This document shows positions 7,306 to 13,685 of a stretch of 19,487 nucleotides of DNA, piece by piece; position 1 is the first letter of the stretch; the number at the start of each line of letters is the position of its first letter. Both the position numbers and the translations under genes were made by a program. A model generated the notes under the pieces. That model was not told where the DNA came from, made no database searches, and saw only the letters and a program-made list of their open reading frames with translations. The stretch comes from an uncultured Oscillibacter sp. (GTDB lineage Bacteria > Bacillota > Clostridia > Oscillospirales > Oscillospiraceae): positions 1 to 19,487 of the forward strand of contig CABUDN010000032.1 in assembly GCA_902490355.1 (NCBI GenBank), given 5' to 3'.

Positions 7306-7475
7306 GCGTGCCGTTGCACTGCGGCGCCCCAAATTGTCCTCCAAACACCACACGGGCAGTGTTCCCTGCCCGCATCCGGGAAACCATCACACATCCCCGG
7401 TGCGGTGTCCGTCAGCATGAAAGCCGGGACAGCTGCTATGGCTGCGTCTCGCCCGTTCAATATGAATCAGACTAA
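7306..7475 (+). other. Gene-free, structured stretch between the CDF gene and the terminator
   Basis: No open frame of interest was found here. Several hairpins can form: GGGCAG/CTGCCC (7354-7359 with 7366-7371), an enclosing helix (7345-7353 with 7400-7408, one mismatch) and a stem of 7427-7433 with 7441-7449. Together with the terminator at 7476-7521 it could be a small RNA, a long 3' UTR or the leader of spoVAD. I found no convincing promoter. The segment 7376-7430 has a faint likeness to the core of a cobalamin riboswitch, but the other conserved boxes are missing. Confidence 0.3.
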
Positions 7476-7521
7476 ATCACGGTCCGGTGGTGCTTGCGCA
7501 CCGCCGGGCCGTGATATTTTT
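7476..7521 (+). terminator. Strong intrinsic terminator before spoVAD
   Basis: An 18-bp stem (7476-7493 with 7498-7515, two G-U pairs, loop TTGC) is followed by ATTTTT. It separates the CDF transcript, and any RNA from 7306-7475, from spoVAD. Only about 50 bases remain between it and the spoVAD start. Confidence 0.9.
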
Positions 7522-7571
7522 GCCGCTTTTGGGAAATCCTAAGGAAACTCCATCAAACCGAGGTGGCTTTT

Positions 7572-8582
7572 ATGAATCATAAACGTCTGGGCCGGCAAAC
7601 CGTGGCGCTGGAACATCCTCCTTCCGTAGCGGCCTTTGCCAATATCGGCGGAAAATTTGAAGGCCAAGGTCCCCTGAAGGACTACTTCGACGAATTGTGC
7701 GACGACGCATTCTTCGGGGAGAAAACCTGGGAAAAAGCCGAGTCCACTATGCAAAAACGCGTGCTGAAACGAGCGCTGGAACGGGCCGGGGTGCAGCCGG
7801 AGGATGTGGACTATATTCTGGCCGGCGACCTGCTGAACCAGTGCATCGGCTCCTCATTCAGTGTGCGGGAGTTTGGTATTCCGTTCTACGGCCTCTACGG
7901 CGCCTGCTCCACCATGGGAGAATCCCTCTCCCTGGCAGCTCTGCTCATTGACGGCGGATTTGCCGATACCGTAGCCGCCATGACCAGCTCCCATTTCTGC
8001 ACCGCAGAACGGCAGTACCGCATGCCGGTGCCCTATGGAAGCCAGCGTTCCCCCACAGCACAGTGGACTGCCACCGCCGCAGGCTGCACCATTCTGCGCA
8101 GCAGCGGATCCGGTCCCTATATCACCCATGTCACCTGCGGAAAAGTGGTGGACAAAGGGATCACGGACGCCAACAATATGGGCGCTGCCATGGCTCCCGC
8201 AGCCTACGATACCCTCTCCGCCTTCTTCCGCGACACCGGCACACGCCCGGATGACTATGATCTGATCCTCACCGGGGATCTGGGAGAACTGGGACACCGG
8301 ATCGTCCTGGATCTCTTTGCCCAGCAGGGGGTGGAATTGGGAAACCGCTATCAGGACTGCGGCCTGCTTTTGTATGACCGGGAACGTCAGGACATGCACG
8401 CCGGAGCCTCCGGCTGCGGCTGCTCGGCATCCGTACTCAACGGGTATCTGCTCACGCAGCTGCGCCGGGGCCTCTGGAAGCGGATTCTATTTGCTCCTAC
8501 GGGGGCACTGCTCTCCCCCACCTCCAGTTTTCAGGGAGAATCCATTCCCGGCGTGTGCCATGCACTCTGTTTTCAGGCCTGA
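7572..8582 (+). CDS. spoVAD: Stage V sporulation protein AD
   Basis: SpoVAD has a thiolase-like fold without thiolase activity. It binds dipicolinic acid and works with the SpoVA membrane proteins to move Ca-dipicolinate into the forespore and out at germination. The 336 residues match the usual length of about 338. Family landmarks are VDYILAGDLLNQC, the segment PFYGLYGACSTMGESLSLA (about 102-120), SSHFCTAERQYR, and YGSQRSPTAQWTATAAG. The ATG at 7572 follows GAGGTGG at 7560-7566; an in-frame GTG at 7563 lies inside that site and is less likely. spoVAE follows after 29 bases. The usual upstream neighbour spoVAC is missing, and I could not identify a clear sigma-G promoter in the roughly 50 bases between the terminator and the start. 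Confidence 0.95.
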   Translation: MNHKRLGRQTVALEHPPSVAAFANIGGKFEGQGPLKDYFDELCDDAFFGEKTWEKAESTMQKRVLKRALERAGVQPEDVDYILAGDLLNQCIGSSFSVREFGIPFYGLYGACSTMGESLSLAALLIDGGFADTVAAMTSSHFCTAERQYRMPVPYGSQRSPTAQWTATAAGCTILRSSGSGPYITHVTCGKVVDKGITDANNMGAAMAPAAYDTLSAFFRDTGTRPDDYDLILTGDLGELGHRIVLDLFAQQGVELGNRYQDCGLLLYDRERQDMHAGASGCGCSASVLNGYLLTQLRRGLWKRILFAPTGALLSPTSSFQGESIPGVCHALCFQA

Positions 8583-8611
8583 GTTCAAATCTCCTTGGGA
8601 GGTAACTTTTC

Positions 8612-8968
8612 ATGGATTATCTCAACGCATTCCTATGCGGCGGCATCCTCTGCGCCATCGGACAAATCTTGATCGACCGCACCTGCCTGACCCCTGCCCG
8701 GATTTTGACGGGCTATGTGGTCAGCGGCGTACTGCTCAGCGCCCTGGGGCTGTATGAACCGCTGGCAAAATGGGGCGGTGCCGGCGCGACAGTCCCTCTC
8801 ACCGGCTTCGGCCATTTACTGGCTGAAGGCGTCAAAAAGGCCGTAGCGGCCGATGGTTGGCTGGGCGTACTCACCGGCGGGTTGAGCGCGGCAGCCGGCG
8901 GCATTACCGCAGCAGTGGTTTCCGGCGTCGTCATGGCCCTGCTCTGCCGTCCCGGCGACAAGCGCTGA
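8612..8968 (+). CDS. spoVAE: Stage V sporulation protein AE
   Basis: A 118-residue inner forespore membrane protein of the SpoVA dipicolinate channel. It is mostly hydrophobic, with helices at about 4-21, 31-50 and 82-112 and a glycine-rich segment around 55-66. The segments ICAIGQILID-like near the start (LCAIGQILIDRT) and PLTGFGHLLAEGV are typical of the short SpoVAE (AEb-type) protein. TGGGAGGT at 8596-8603 precedes the ATG. It lies directly after spoVAD, as in known spoVA operons, which supports the assignment. It should be made in the forespore late in sporulation. Confidence 0.92.
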   Translation: MDYLNAFLCGGILCAIGQILIDRTCLTPARILTGYVVSGVLLSALGLYEPLAKWGGAGATVPLTGFGHLLAEGVKKAVAADGWLGVLTGGLSAAAGGITAAVVSGVVMALLCRPGDKR

Positions 8969-8978
8969 CAAGCCGGGA
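8950..8978 (+). terminator. Possible terminator after spoVAE
   Basis: TCCCGGC (8950-8956) pairs with GCCGGGA (8972-8978) around a 15-base loop, followed by a T-rich stretch without a clean run. The stem overlaps the end of spoVAE. In the rest of the gap up to 9066, TATACT at 9019-9024 could be a -10 box, but no good -35 box is seen at the right distance. Confidence 0.4.
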
Positions 8979-9066
8979 TTTGTCATCCTTTTGTTCTTCT
9001 TTTCCATGAGAGATCTGTTATACTCTGTTCGATTTCATTCGACAACCATGGAAAGGAAGTTCTTTG

Positions 9067-10317
9067 ATGCGACGTTTGACCGCTCTTTTGCTGGCCTTGC
9101 TGCTGCTTGCCGCGCTTCCCGCCTGCAGCGCTTCTGATGACAGTCCGGAATCTTCTGCCGGCAGCCCGGCAGAAACCCCGGAACCGGAGCCCGAGCCCGA
9201 ACCGGAGCCTTACACGATTTTGGATCCCACCGTCATGCCGGAGGGCGGAAGCCGGGACGGCGTCACCTACACGGCTTATGACGGCATTGTGGAGCATCTG
9301 TTTTTTCACCCGGTAGTTGCCTATCCGGAACTGGCATTCGATGGCGATGCGCAGTCTGACGGCATCGACGACTACATGGTCACCGCTGATGAATACCGCA
9401 AAATCCTGCAGAGTGTCTATGACCGGGGCTATGTCCTGGTGGACATTGCGGACGTGTGGAGCGAGGTCACCGGAGAAGACGGCCAGCCCACCATGGTGCG
9501 CAACACGCTCTATCTGCCGGAGGGAACCAAGCCTTTGATTCTCTCCTTTGACGATACCAACTATTATGAATACATGCTCTCCAACGGCTTTACCCACAAG
9601 CTCATCCTGGGGGAGGACGGCAAAATCGCCTCCTGGGGACTGGACCCGCAGGGCCAGGAAGTGATCTCCCGGGATCTGGACGCCATTCCCATCCTGGACA
9701 AGTTTGTGGAGGAGCACCCCGACTTTTCTCCCTTTGGCGCCAAGGGCTGTCTGAGCCTGACAGGCTATGAGGGCATTCTCGGCTACCGGACGCAGACGGA
9801 TACCAAGAGCTGGACCCAGGCCCAGGAGGCCAACCGGCAGAAGGAAATTGAGGCCGTCAAGCCCATCATTGCCGAACTCAAGCGCACCGGCTGGACCTTC
9901 GGCAGCCACACCTGGGGTCACATCCGTCTGGGCACCAAATCCCTGGAGAGCATCCAGGCCGATACCCAGCGCTGGTTTGATGAGGTGGGCAGTCTGGTCG
10001 GCCCCACCACCATTCTCTTCTATCCGCATGGAGAGCGTCCCGATGGAAACGACTGGCAGAACACCGGCCCCGTGTTCCAGTATCTGCAAAGCCAGGGCTT
10101 CCGCGTTTTCTGCTCCGTAGGCATCAACAGCTTCAGCTATATCAAGCAGGATATCTGTGCCGTGATCTGCGACCGGCTCCATCCCGACGGCACCACCCTG
10201 CGGGGCAGCGACAAGGTGCTGAGCTGGTATAGTCAGTTCTACGATGCCCGGGATATCATCGACCTGCAGGTGCGTCCTCAAAGAGAAGTCCGCTGGACGC
10301 CCAAAGCCCCCGCATAA
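9067..10317 (+). CDS. Lipoprotein with polysaccharide deacetylase (NodB) domain
   Basis: A 416-residue predicted lipoprotein. The signal peptide (residues 1-19, two arginines then a leucine-rich core) ends in a lipobox LPAC with Cys20. A low-complexity acidic linker, rich in Glu-Pro repeats at 37-48, would hold the enzyme off the membrane. The domain shows the metal-binding and catalytic motifs of polysaccharide deacetylases: SFDD with D162 and D163, and SHTWGH with H281 and H285. FYPHGE (318-323) is a likely third motif. The substrate is not shown by the sequence; peptidoglycan or another envelope glycan is the family's usual target. AAAGGAAG at 9052-9059 supports the ATG at 9067. Lying behind spoVAE, it may act on the spore envelope, but that is a guess. 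Confidence 0.87.
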   Translation: MRRLTALLLALLLLAALPACSASDDSPESSAGSPAETPEPEPEPEPEPYTILDPTVMPEGGSRDGVTYTAYDGIVEHLFFHPVVAYPELAFDGDAQSDGIDDYMVTADEYRKILQSVYDRGYVLVDIADVWSEVTGEDGQPTMVRNTLYLPEGTKPLILSFDDTNYYEYMLSNGFTHKLILGEDGKIASWGLDPQGQEVISRDLDAIPILDKFVEEHPDFSPFGAKGCLSLTGYEGILGYRTQTDTKSWTQAQEANRQKEIEAVKPIIAELKRTGWTFGSHTWGHIRLGTKSLESIQADTQRWFDEVGSLVGPTTILFYPHGERPDGNDWQNTGPVFQYLQSQGFRVFCSVGINSFSYIKQDICAVICDRLHPDGTTLRGSDKVLSWYSQFYDARDIIDLQVRPQREVRWTPKAPA

Positions 10318-10326
10318 CCGTGCAGA

Positions 10327-10370
10327 AATGCCGCATCCGTACCATTTGTCAGTGGTATGGATGCGGCATT
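10327..10370 (+). terminator. Long hairpin after the deacetylase gene
   Basis: An 18-bp stem (10327-10344 with 10353-10370, one G-U pair, loop of 8) starts 10 bases after the stop. No T-run follows, only GTTCTGATCTGC, so it may act as an mRNA-end stabiliser or a weak terminator. The region 10371-10436 holds no gene. Confidence 0.6.
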
Positions 10371-10436
10371 GTTCTGATCTGCTCATTTCACACGGCTCTT
10401 CTGCCGCCGGCCGGTACACGGCCTTCCGGATCTGCC

Positions 10437-10473
10437 AAAAAAACAGCGGCCGGCGGAATCCCGCCGGCTGCTG
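10437..10473 (-). terminator. Intrinsic terminator of the DUF2156-GNAT gene
   Basis: On the - strand a 13-bp GC-rich stem with one mismatch (10473-10461 with 10456-10444, loop of 4) is followed directly by seven T residues. It starts 9 bases after the stop of the gene. Confidence 0.92.
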
Positions 10474-10481
10474 CTGTGGCC

Positions 10482-11885
10482 TTACACCAGTTTTTCAAAA
10501 TAGTAGAACGTCTCGTCCTCTCCCTTTTTGCGCATACAGGAGGAGAGCATCTGATAAGAGGCCTGATTTTCCTTGAAGCATTTGGCCACCACCCGGGAAA
10601 GATGAACCTTGTACAGTCCCCAGTTGGCCACAGCGGTAAACGCCTCTGTGCCATAGCCGTGTCCGGCGTAGGCGGAGTCGATCCGGCAGCCCAGCTCCGC
10701 GCCGCCCCGGCAGTCAAACCGATAGAGAACGGCCTCGCCGATGAGCTTGCCGTCCAGACGAATGGCGAAATTCACCGCCTGCCGGTTTTCAAAATCCCGG
10801 CGGGCCACCTCGAAGAAGCTGTTTTCCTCCACAGGGCCGCCCAGTCCGCCCACATCGTCATATCCCCACCAGCGGTTGCGCTCCTGATCCAGCACCAGGG
10901 CATTATAGGCCGGGATATCCGCCGGTGTCAAAGCAGACAGCGTCAGCCGCTCGGTTTTCAGCTCCGGAATTTCACGCACATGGGTCAGCAGTTCATTGCG
11001 GGGTTCAAAGCAGTATTTGGGCGCCAGCTTCGCCGGGCCATACTGAAGCTTGGAAGTCCGCAGGCCCCGGTCCGCCGCGTCGTCCTCCCGGTTGATCCAC
11101 TGGCAGTCATCGCCAAAGGCACAGGCAAACTCCTGCACCAGGGTGGGATACACGCCGGTATAGGAATAAAGCGCCTTCTCAATATGAATGATCAGGGTAT
11201 CCCCGCATTTTTCCGCCAGGGACAGCGCCACCAGCTTTTCCCCGTCAAACATGCCGCCCGCCCGGAACCAGGACTTTCCGGCCATCTTCAGCATCTGGCG
11301 GGCCAGGCGCAGCTCATCCCGGGCCTTGGCATTGTCCCCTTTGGGGAACTCCGCCTCATAATCCTTCCAGAACTGCTCGATGACCGCCTCATCCTTTCCG
11401 GTCAGAGGACGGAAATACGCTTCCGGCCACTGGGTCCGGAACTTTTTGATATGATTGCGCTGGCCGGAATAGCGCCGTCCGGCAAACAGCTGCAGATCCT
11501 CCCGGTAATAGACATAGTCCCGCCAGGTGCGGATGTCGCTCACCTGCACATACGGATACCGGGCCAGCAGCCGGGCCGCCTTGCACTCCGGCACCACGGA
11601 AATCACCGGTGCCCGCCCCTGTTCCAGGCAGTATGCCTCAATGGCATCCAGCGCAGCATCTTCATCCCCTTCGGGCCCCGCTACAGGATAATCAAATACC
11701 CAGTGACCGTCATGCTCATTGCGCACCACCAGGCATCCGGCGATCTCAGCCCAGGCGGGATGCAGCACCGGCCGCCACATCAGCTTGGTTCCCACAGAAT
11801 ATTCGCAGATGCCGTAGTTGCATGTCTCATAGTACCGGCGCAGCTTGGCACCGTCCTGCTTGGTCACTGGCTTGAATTGCTCCAT
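10482..11885 (-). CDS. Two-domain protein: DUF2156 (PG lysyltransferase C-terminal type) fused to GNAT acetyltransferase
   Basis: The 467-residue protein appears to join two acyltransferase-fold parts. Residues about 1-300 resemble DUF2156, the fold of the catalytic part of phosphatidylglycerol lysyltransferases and relatives, with landmarks such as YSGQRNHIKKFR (139-150) and WINREDDAADRGLRTSKL (263-280). Residues about 306-467 form a RimJ/RimL-type GNAT domain. It begins with PELKTERLTLSALTPADIPAY and has the acetyl-CoA loop AGHGYGTEAF (407-416) and N440-x-x-SY. It is cytosolic, with no membrane segments, so it is not a complete MprF. The substrate is unknown. GGAGGAAG precedes the ATG at 11885; further in-frame upstream codons lack such a site. 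The domain calls rest on pattern recognition, DUF2156 less surely than GNAT. Confidence 0.82.
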   Translation of the reverse strand: MEQFKPVTKQDGAKLRRYYETCNYGICEYSVGTKLMWRPVLHPAWAEIAGCLVVRNEHDGHWVFDYPVAGPEGDEDAALDAIEAYCLEQGRAPVISVVPECKAARLLARYPYVQVSDIRTWRDYVYYREDLQLFAGRRYSGQRNHIKKFRTQWPEAYFRPLTGKDEAVIEQFWKDYEAEFPKGDNAKARDELRLARQMLKMAGKSWFRAGGMFDGEKLVALSLAEKCGDTLIIHIEKALYSYTGVYPTLVQEFACAFGDDCQWINREDDAADRGLRTSKLQYGPAKLAPKYCFEPRNELLTHVREIPELKTERLTLSALTPADIPAYNALVLDQERNRWWGYDDVGGLGGPVEENSFFEVARRDFENRQAVNFAIRLDGKLIGEAVLYRFDCRGGAELGCRIDSAYAGHGYGTEAFTAVANWGLYKVHLSRVVAKCFKENQASYQMLSSCMRKKGEDETFYYFEKLV

Positions 11886-11938
11886 ACTTCCTCCATGCGC
11901 CGCCAGGCGCTCTTTTCCGCTTCCTATGGTATTATGAC

Positions 11939-11967
11939 AGTATACGCCGGATTGTCCGGCCATTCAG
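11939..11967 (-). promoter_or_regulatory. Possible promoter of the DUF2156-GNAT gene
   Basis: On the - strand, CTGAAT (11967-11962) and TATACT (11944-11939) are 17 bases apart. The -10 box is good, the -35 box poor. A small GCCGGA/TCCGGC hairpin lies in the spacer. The TGAAT/TATACT pair also has some likeness to a sigma-G site, but this is weak. Confidence 0.35.
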
Positions 11968-12011
11968 TTGTTTTCGCAACAAAAGACAATGCCGTCTGCC
12001 CCGGCCCTGCC

Positions 12012-12857
12012 TCATTTCAATCCCACATAGGCCATGCCCCAGCAGCCCGGCCCGGCATGCGCCCCAATGACAGCCCCCAGCTCGTCCCACTCATAGGTGT
12101 GGATGCCCAGGGCTGCCGTCACTTTCCGGGCGTATTCGTCCATGGCTTCCTGGCAGCGGGAGTGTCCAAACACCACCGGGCAGCGGCTGTCCACGGGATA
12201 GGCCGCGGCAAAGTCCAGCGTGTAGTCCAGCGCTTTGGCTTTTCCCCGCACCTTGCCCACGGAACGAACCTCACCGTCTACAATCGCCACCACCGGTGAG
12301 ATCCCCAGCATGGTGCCCAGTGCCGCCGCGGATGCCGAAACCCGTCCGCCCATCTTCAGATATTTCAGTGTTCCCACAAATGCCAAAAACCGTACCCGGG
12401 GCCGCAGCTGCTCCAGATGTTCCACAATCTCGGCGGCAGACGCGCCGGCATCCCGCAGCCGCACGGCCTCCCGGACCAGGAGTCCTTCCCCAATGGTTAC
12501 ATTGAGGGAATCCACCAAGTGCAGCCGCTCCACGCCCTCTACCATGCCCGCAGCCACGCAGGCGGACTGGTACGATCCGGACAGCTTGGACGAGAGCAAA
12601 ATGGCCACCACTTCATTTCCGGTATCCAGCAGCGGCTGAAACACATCGCAGTATTCCTGGGGATTGAGCTGCGTGGTCTTGGGCAGAATCTTGGCCTCCG
12701 CCTGCTTGGCATAGAAGGTCTCCTTATCCAGATCCACGCCGTCCTGATAAACGCCATCTTCAAAAATGACCCGCATGGGAATCAGGTGCACATTCCGCTC
12801 GCGGGCCTCCTGGGCCGTCAGGTCACTGGTGGAATCGGTGATAATCTCAATGGCCAT
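12012..12857 (-). CDS. DegV-family fatty-acid-binding protein
   Basis: DegV proteins, also called FakB, hold a fatty acid and present it to the kinase FakA, so that exogenous or recycled fatty acids can enter phospholipid synthesis. The 281-residue protein has the family start MAIEIITDSTSDL and the motifs SSKLSGSYQSA (89-99), DSLNVTIGEGLLV (116-128) and GTLKYLKMGGRVS. Residues expected to bind the carboxylate are present: a threonine at 61/62 (KTTQ), Ser93 and His267 (GAHAGPG). These match the numbering known for FakB1 closely. AAGGAGGAG precedes the ATG. The partner kinase is not in the window. With the fab operon nearby, it would link fatty acid uptake and synthesis, although the two are not co-transcribed. 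Confidence 0.94.
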   Translation of the reverse strand: MAIEIITDSTSDLTAQEARERNVHLIPMRVIFEDGVYQDGVDLDKETFYAKQAEAKILPKTTQLNPQEYCDVFQPLLDTGNEVVAILLSSKLSGSYQSACVAAGMVEGVERLHLVDSLNVTIGEGLLVREAVRLRDAGASAAEIVEHLEQLRPRVRFLAFVGTLKYLKMGGRVSASAAALGTMLGISPVVAIVDGEVRSVGKVRGKAKALDYTLDFAAAYPVDSRCPVVFGHSRCQEAMDEYARKVTAALGIHTYEWDELGAVIGAHAGPGCWGMAYVGLK

Positions 12858-12867
12858 ACGCTCCTCC

Positions 12868-12937
12868 TTCGGCAAAAACTTGCATCTTCCGGCAAGCAAC
12901 ATTGGTTTCACTATATCAAATTCGGCAAAAATTGCAA
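12868..12937. repeat. Two direct repeats flanking the degV -10 region
   Basis: TTCGGCAAAAA occurs at 12868-12878 and 12921-12931. Each copy is followed by TTGCA, after one extra base in the first copy. The start-to-start distance is 53 bp, about five helical turns. The second copy overlaps the -35 box of degV, and the first lies in its leader. This could be an operator pair or chance. Confidence 0.4.
12910..12937 (-). promoter_or_regulatory. Probable sigma-A promoter of degV
   Basis: On the - strand, TTGCAA (12937-12932) and TATAGT (12915-12910) are 16 bases apart, with TG one base before the -10 box (extended -10). The start codon lies about 50 bases downstream. Confidence 0.65.
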
Positions 12938-12947
12938 GGGATTTGCG

Positions 12948-12977
12948 TTGACACCGCCATTCCCGCGTGCTTTCATA
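12948..12977 (+). promoter_or_regulatory. Possible promoter of the O-acetyltransferase gene
   Basis: A perfect TTGACA at 12948-12953 is followed 18 bases later by TTCATA (12972-12977), a poor -10 box. It is the only candidate before the gene at 13008. Confidence 0.35.
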
Positions 12978-13007
12978 GAAACAGGTCCATGAAAGAGGAG
13001 GAATTGG

Positions 13008-13628
13008 ATGACGGAACAAGAACGCATGCTCTCCGGTGCGCTGTACAATGCGGGAGATCCGGCCTTGCTGGAAGCACGGCAGCGGGCCAAATGCCTGTGT
13101 CACCGCTTCAATACCCAAAGTCCGGAGGACGATGCCTATGCCCAGCATCAGCAGGAAACGCTCCAGGCCCTGCTGGGACATGTGGGGACGCAGTGTTGGA
13201 TTGAAGCACCTTTCCACTGTGACTACGGCACCCAGATTACCATCGGAGATCACTTTTTTGCAAACTACGACTGCATCTTTTTGGATGTGGCACCCATTGT
13301 AATCGGCAATCACGTGTTTTTAGGGCCTCGGGTCAGTCTCTATACGGCGGGGCATCCGCTGACTGCCCAGATTCGAAACCTGGAACTGGAATTCGGAAAG
13401 CCCATCACCATTGGCGACAGCGTCTGGATCGGCGGGGATACCACCGTGCTGCCGGGCGTCACCATCGGACCGGAGACCGTGGTGGCCGCCGGATCCGTGG
13501 TGACGAAGGATCTGCCGGGCGGCGTCATTGCCGCGGGCAATCCCTGCCGGGTGCTGCGGTCTCTGAGCGAGGAGGACCGGGCGTTCTGGCAGGCACAGCG
13601 GGAAGCCTATCTGCAAGGCAGCATCTGA
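13008..13628 (+). CDS. Maltose/galactoside O-acetyltransferase family protein
   Basis: A 206-residue left-handed beta-helix acetyltransferase of the LacA/Maa type. These enzymes move acetyl from acetyl-CoA to a hydroxyl group of a sugar. An N-terminal helical part (about 1-55, with MLSGALYNAGDPAL) is typical of maltose acetyltransferases. The hexapeptide repeats follow from about 75 to 185 (ITIGDHFFANYDC, IVIGNHVFLGP, ITIGDSVWIGG, VTIGPETVVAAGSVV). The catalytic histidine is His116 in LYTAGHPL. The C-terminal GGVIAAGNPCRVLR is standard. The true acceptor sugar cannot be read from the sequence. GAGGAGG at 12995-13001 precedes the ATG. The gene is divergent from degV and ends in a terminator. 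Confidence 0.93.
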   Translation: MTEQERMLSGALYNAGDPALLEARQRAKCLCHRFNTQSPEDDAYAQHQQETLQALLGHVGTQCWIEAPFHCDYGTQITIGDHFFANYDCIFLDVAPIVIGNHVFLGPRVSLYTAGHPLTAQIRNLELEFGKPITIGDSVWIGGDTTVLPGVTIGPETVVAAGSVVTKDLPGGVIAAGNPCRVLRSLSEEDRAFWQAQREAYLQGSI

Positions 13629-13636
13629 GAAAGAAC

Positions 13637-13667
13637 AAGGAGAAGGCCGGGCGGGCCTTCTCCTTTT
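13637..13667. terminator. Terminator between the acetyltransferase and mreB genes
   Basis: A perfect 12-bp stem (13637-13648 with 13654-13665, loop of 5) ends in a short T-run on the + strand. On the - strand the stem is followed by TGTTCTTTC, so it may also end the convergent mreB transcript. Confidence 0.85.
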
Positions 13668-13685
13668 CCATTTCGTGGGACCGCC

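Noticed and set aside
7376..7430. Likeness to the core of a cobalamin riboswitch (GGGAAACC, then a GCGG..CCGTC segment)
   Set aside because: The other conserved boxes, including the GCCACTG-type segment and the closing AGCC..GACCTGCC-type segment, are missing, and the genes around it have no link to cobalamin. A covariance-model search would settle it.
8983..10419. Long - strand open frame opposite the deacetylase gene
   Set aside because: The + strand gene has a lipobox signal peptide, catalytic motifs and a ribosome site; the reverse frame has none of these.
10320..12299. Long open frame on the + strand across the DUF2156-GNAT and degV genes
   Set aside because: It is a shadow of the - strand genes caused by high GC: the residues are low in domain signal, it crosses two terminators, and it has no ribosome binding site.
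12012..13313. N-terminally extended degV frame reaching into the acetyltransferase gene
   Set aside because: The DegV family start (MAIEIITDS) and the strong ribosome site fix the start at 12857. The extension would cover the degV promoter and the divergent gene.
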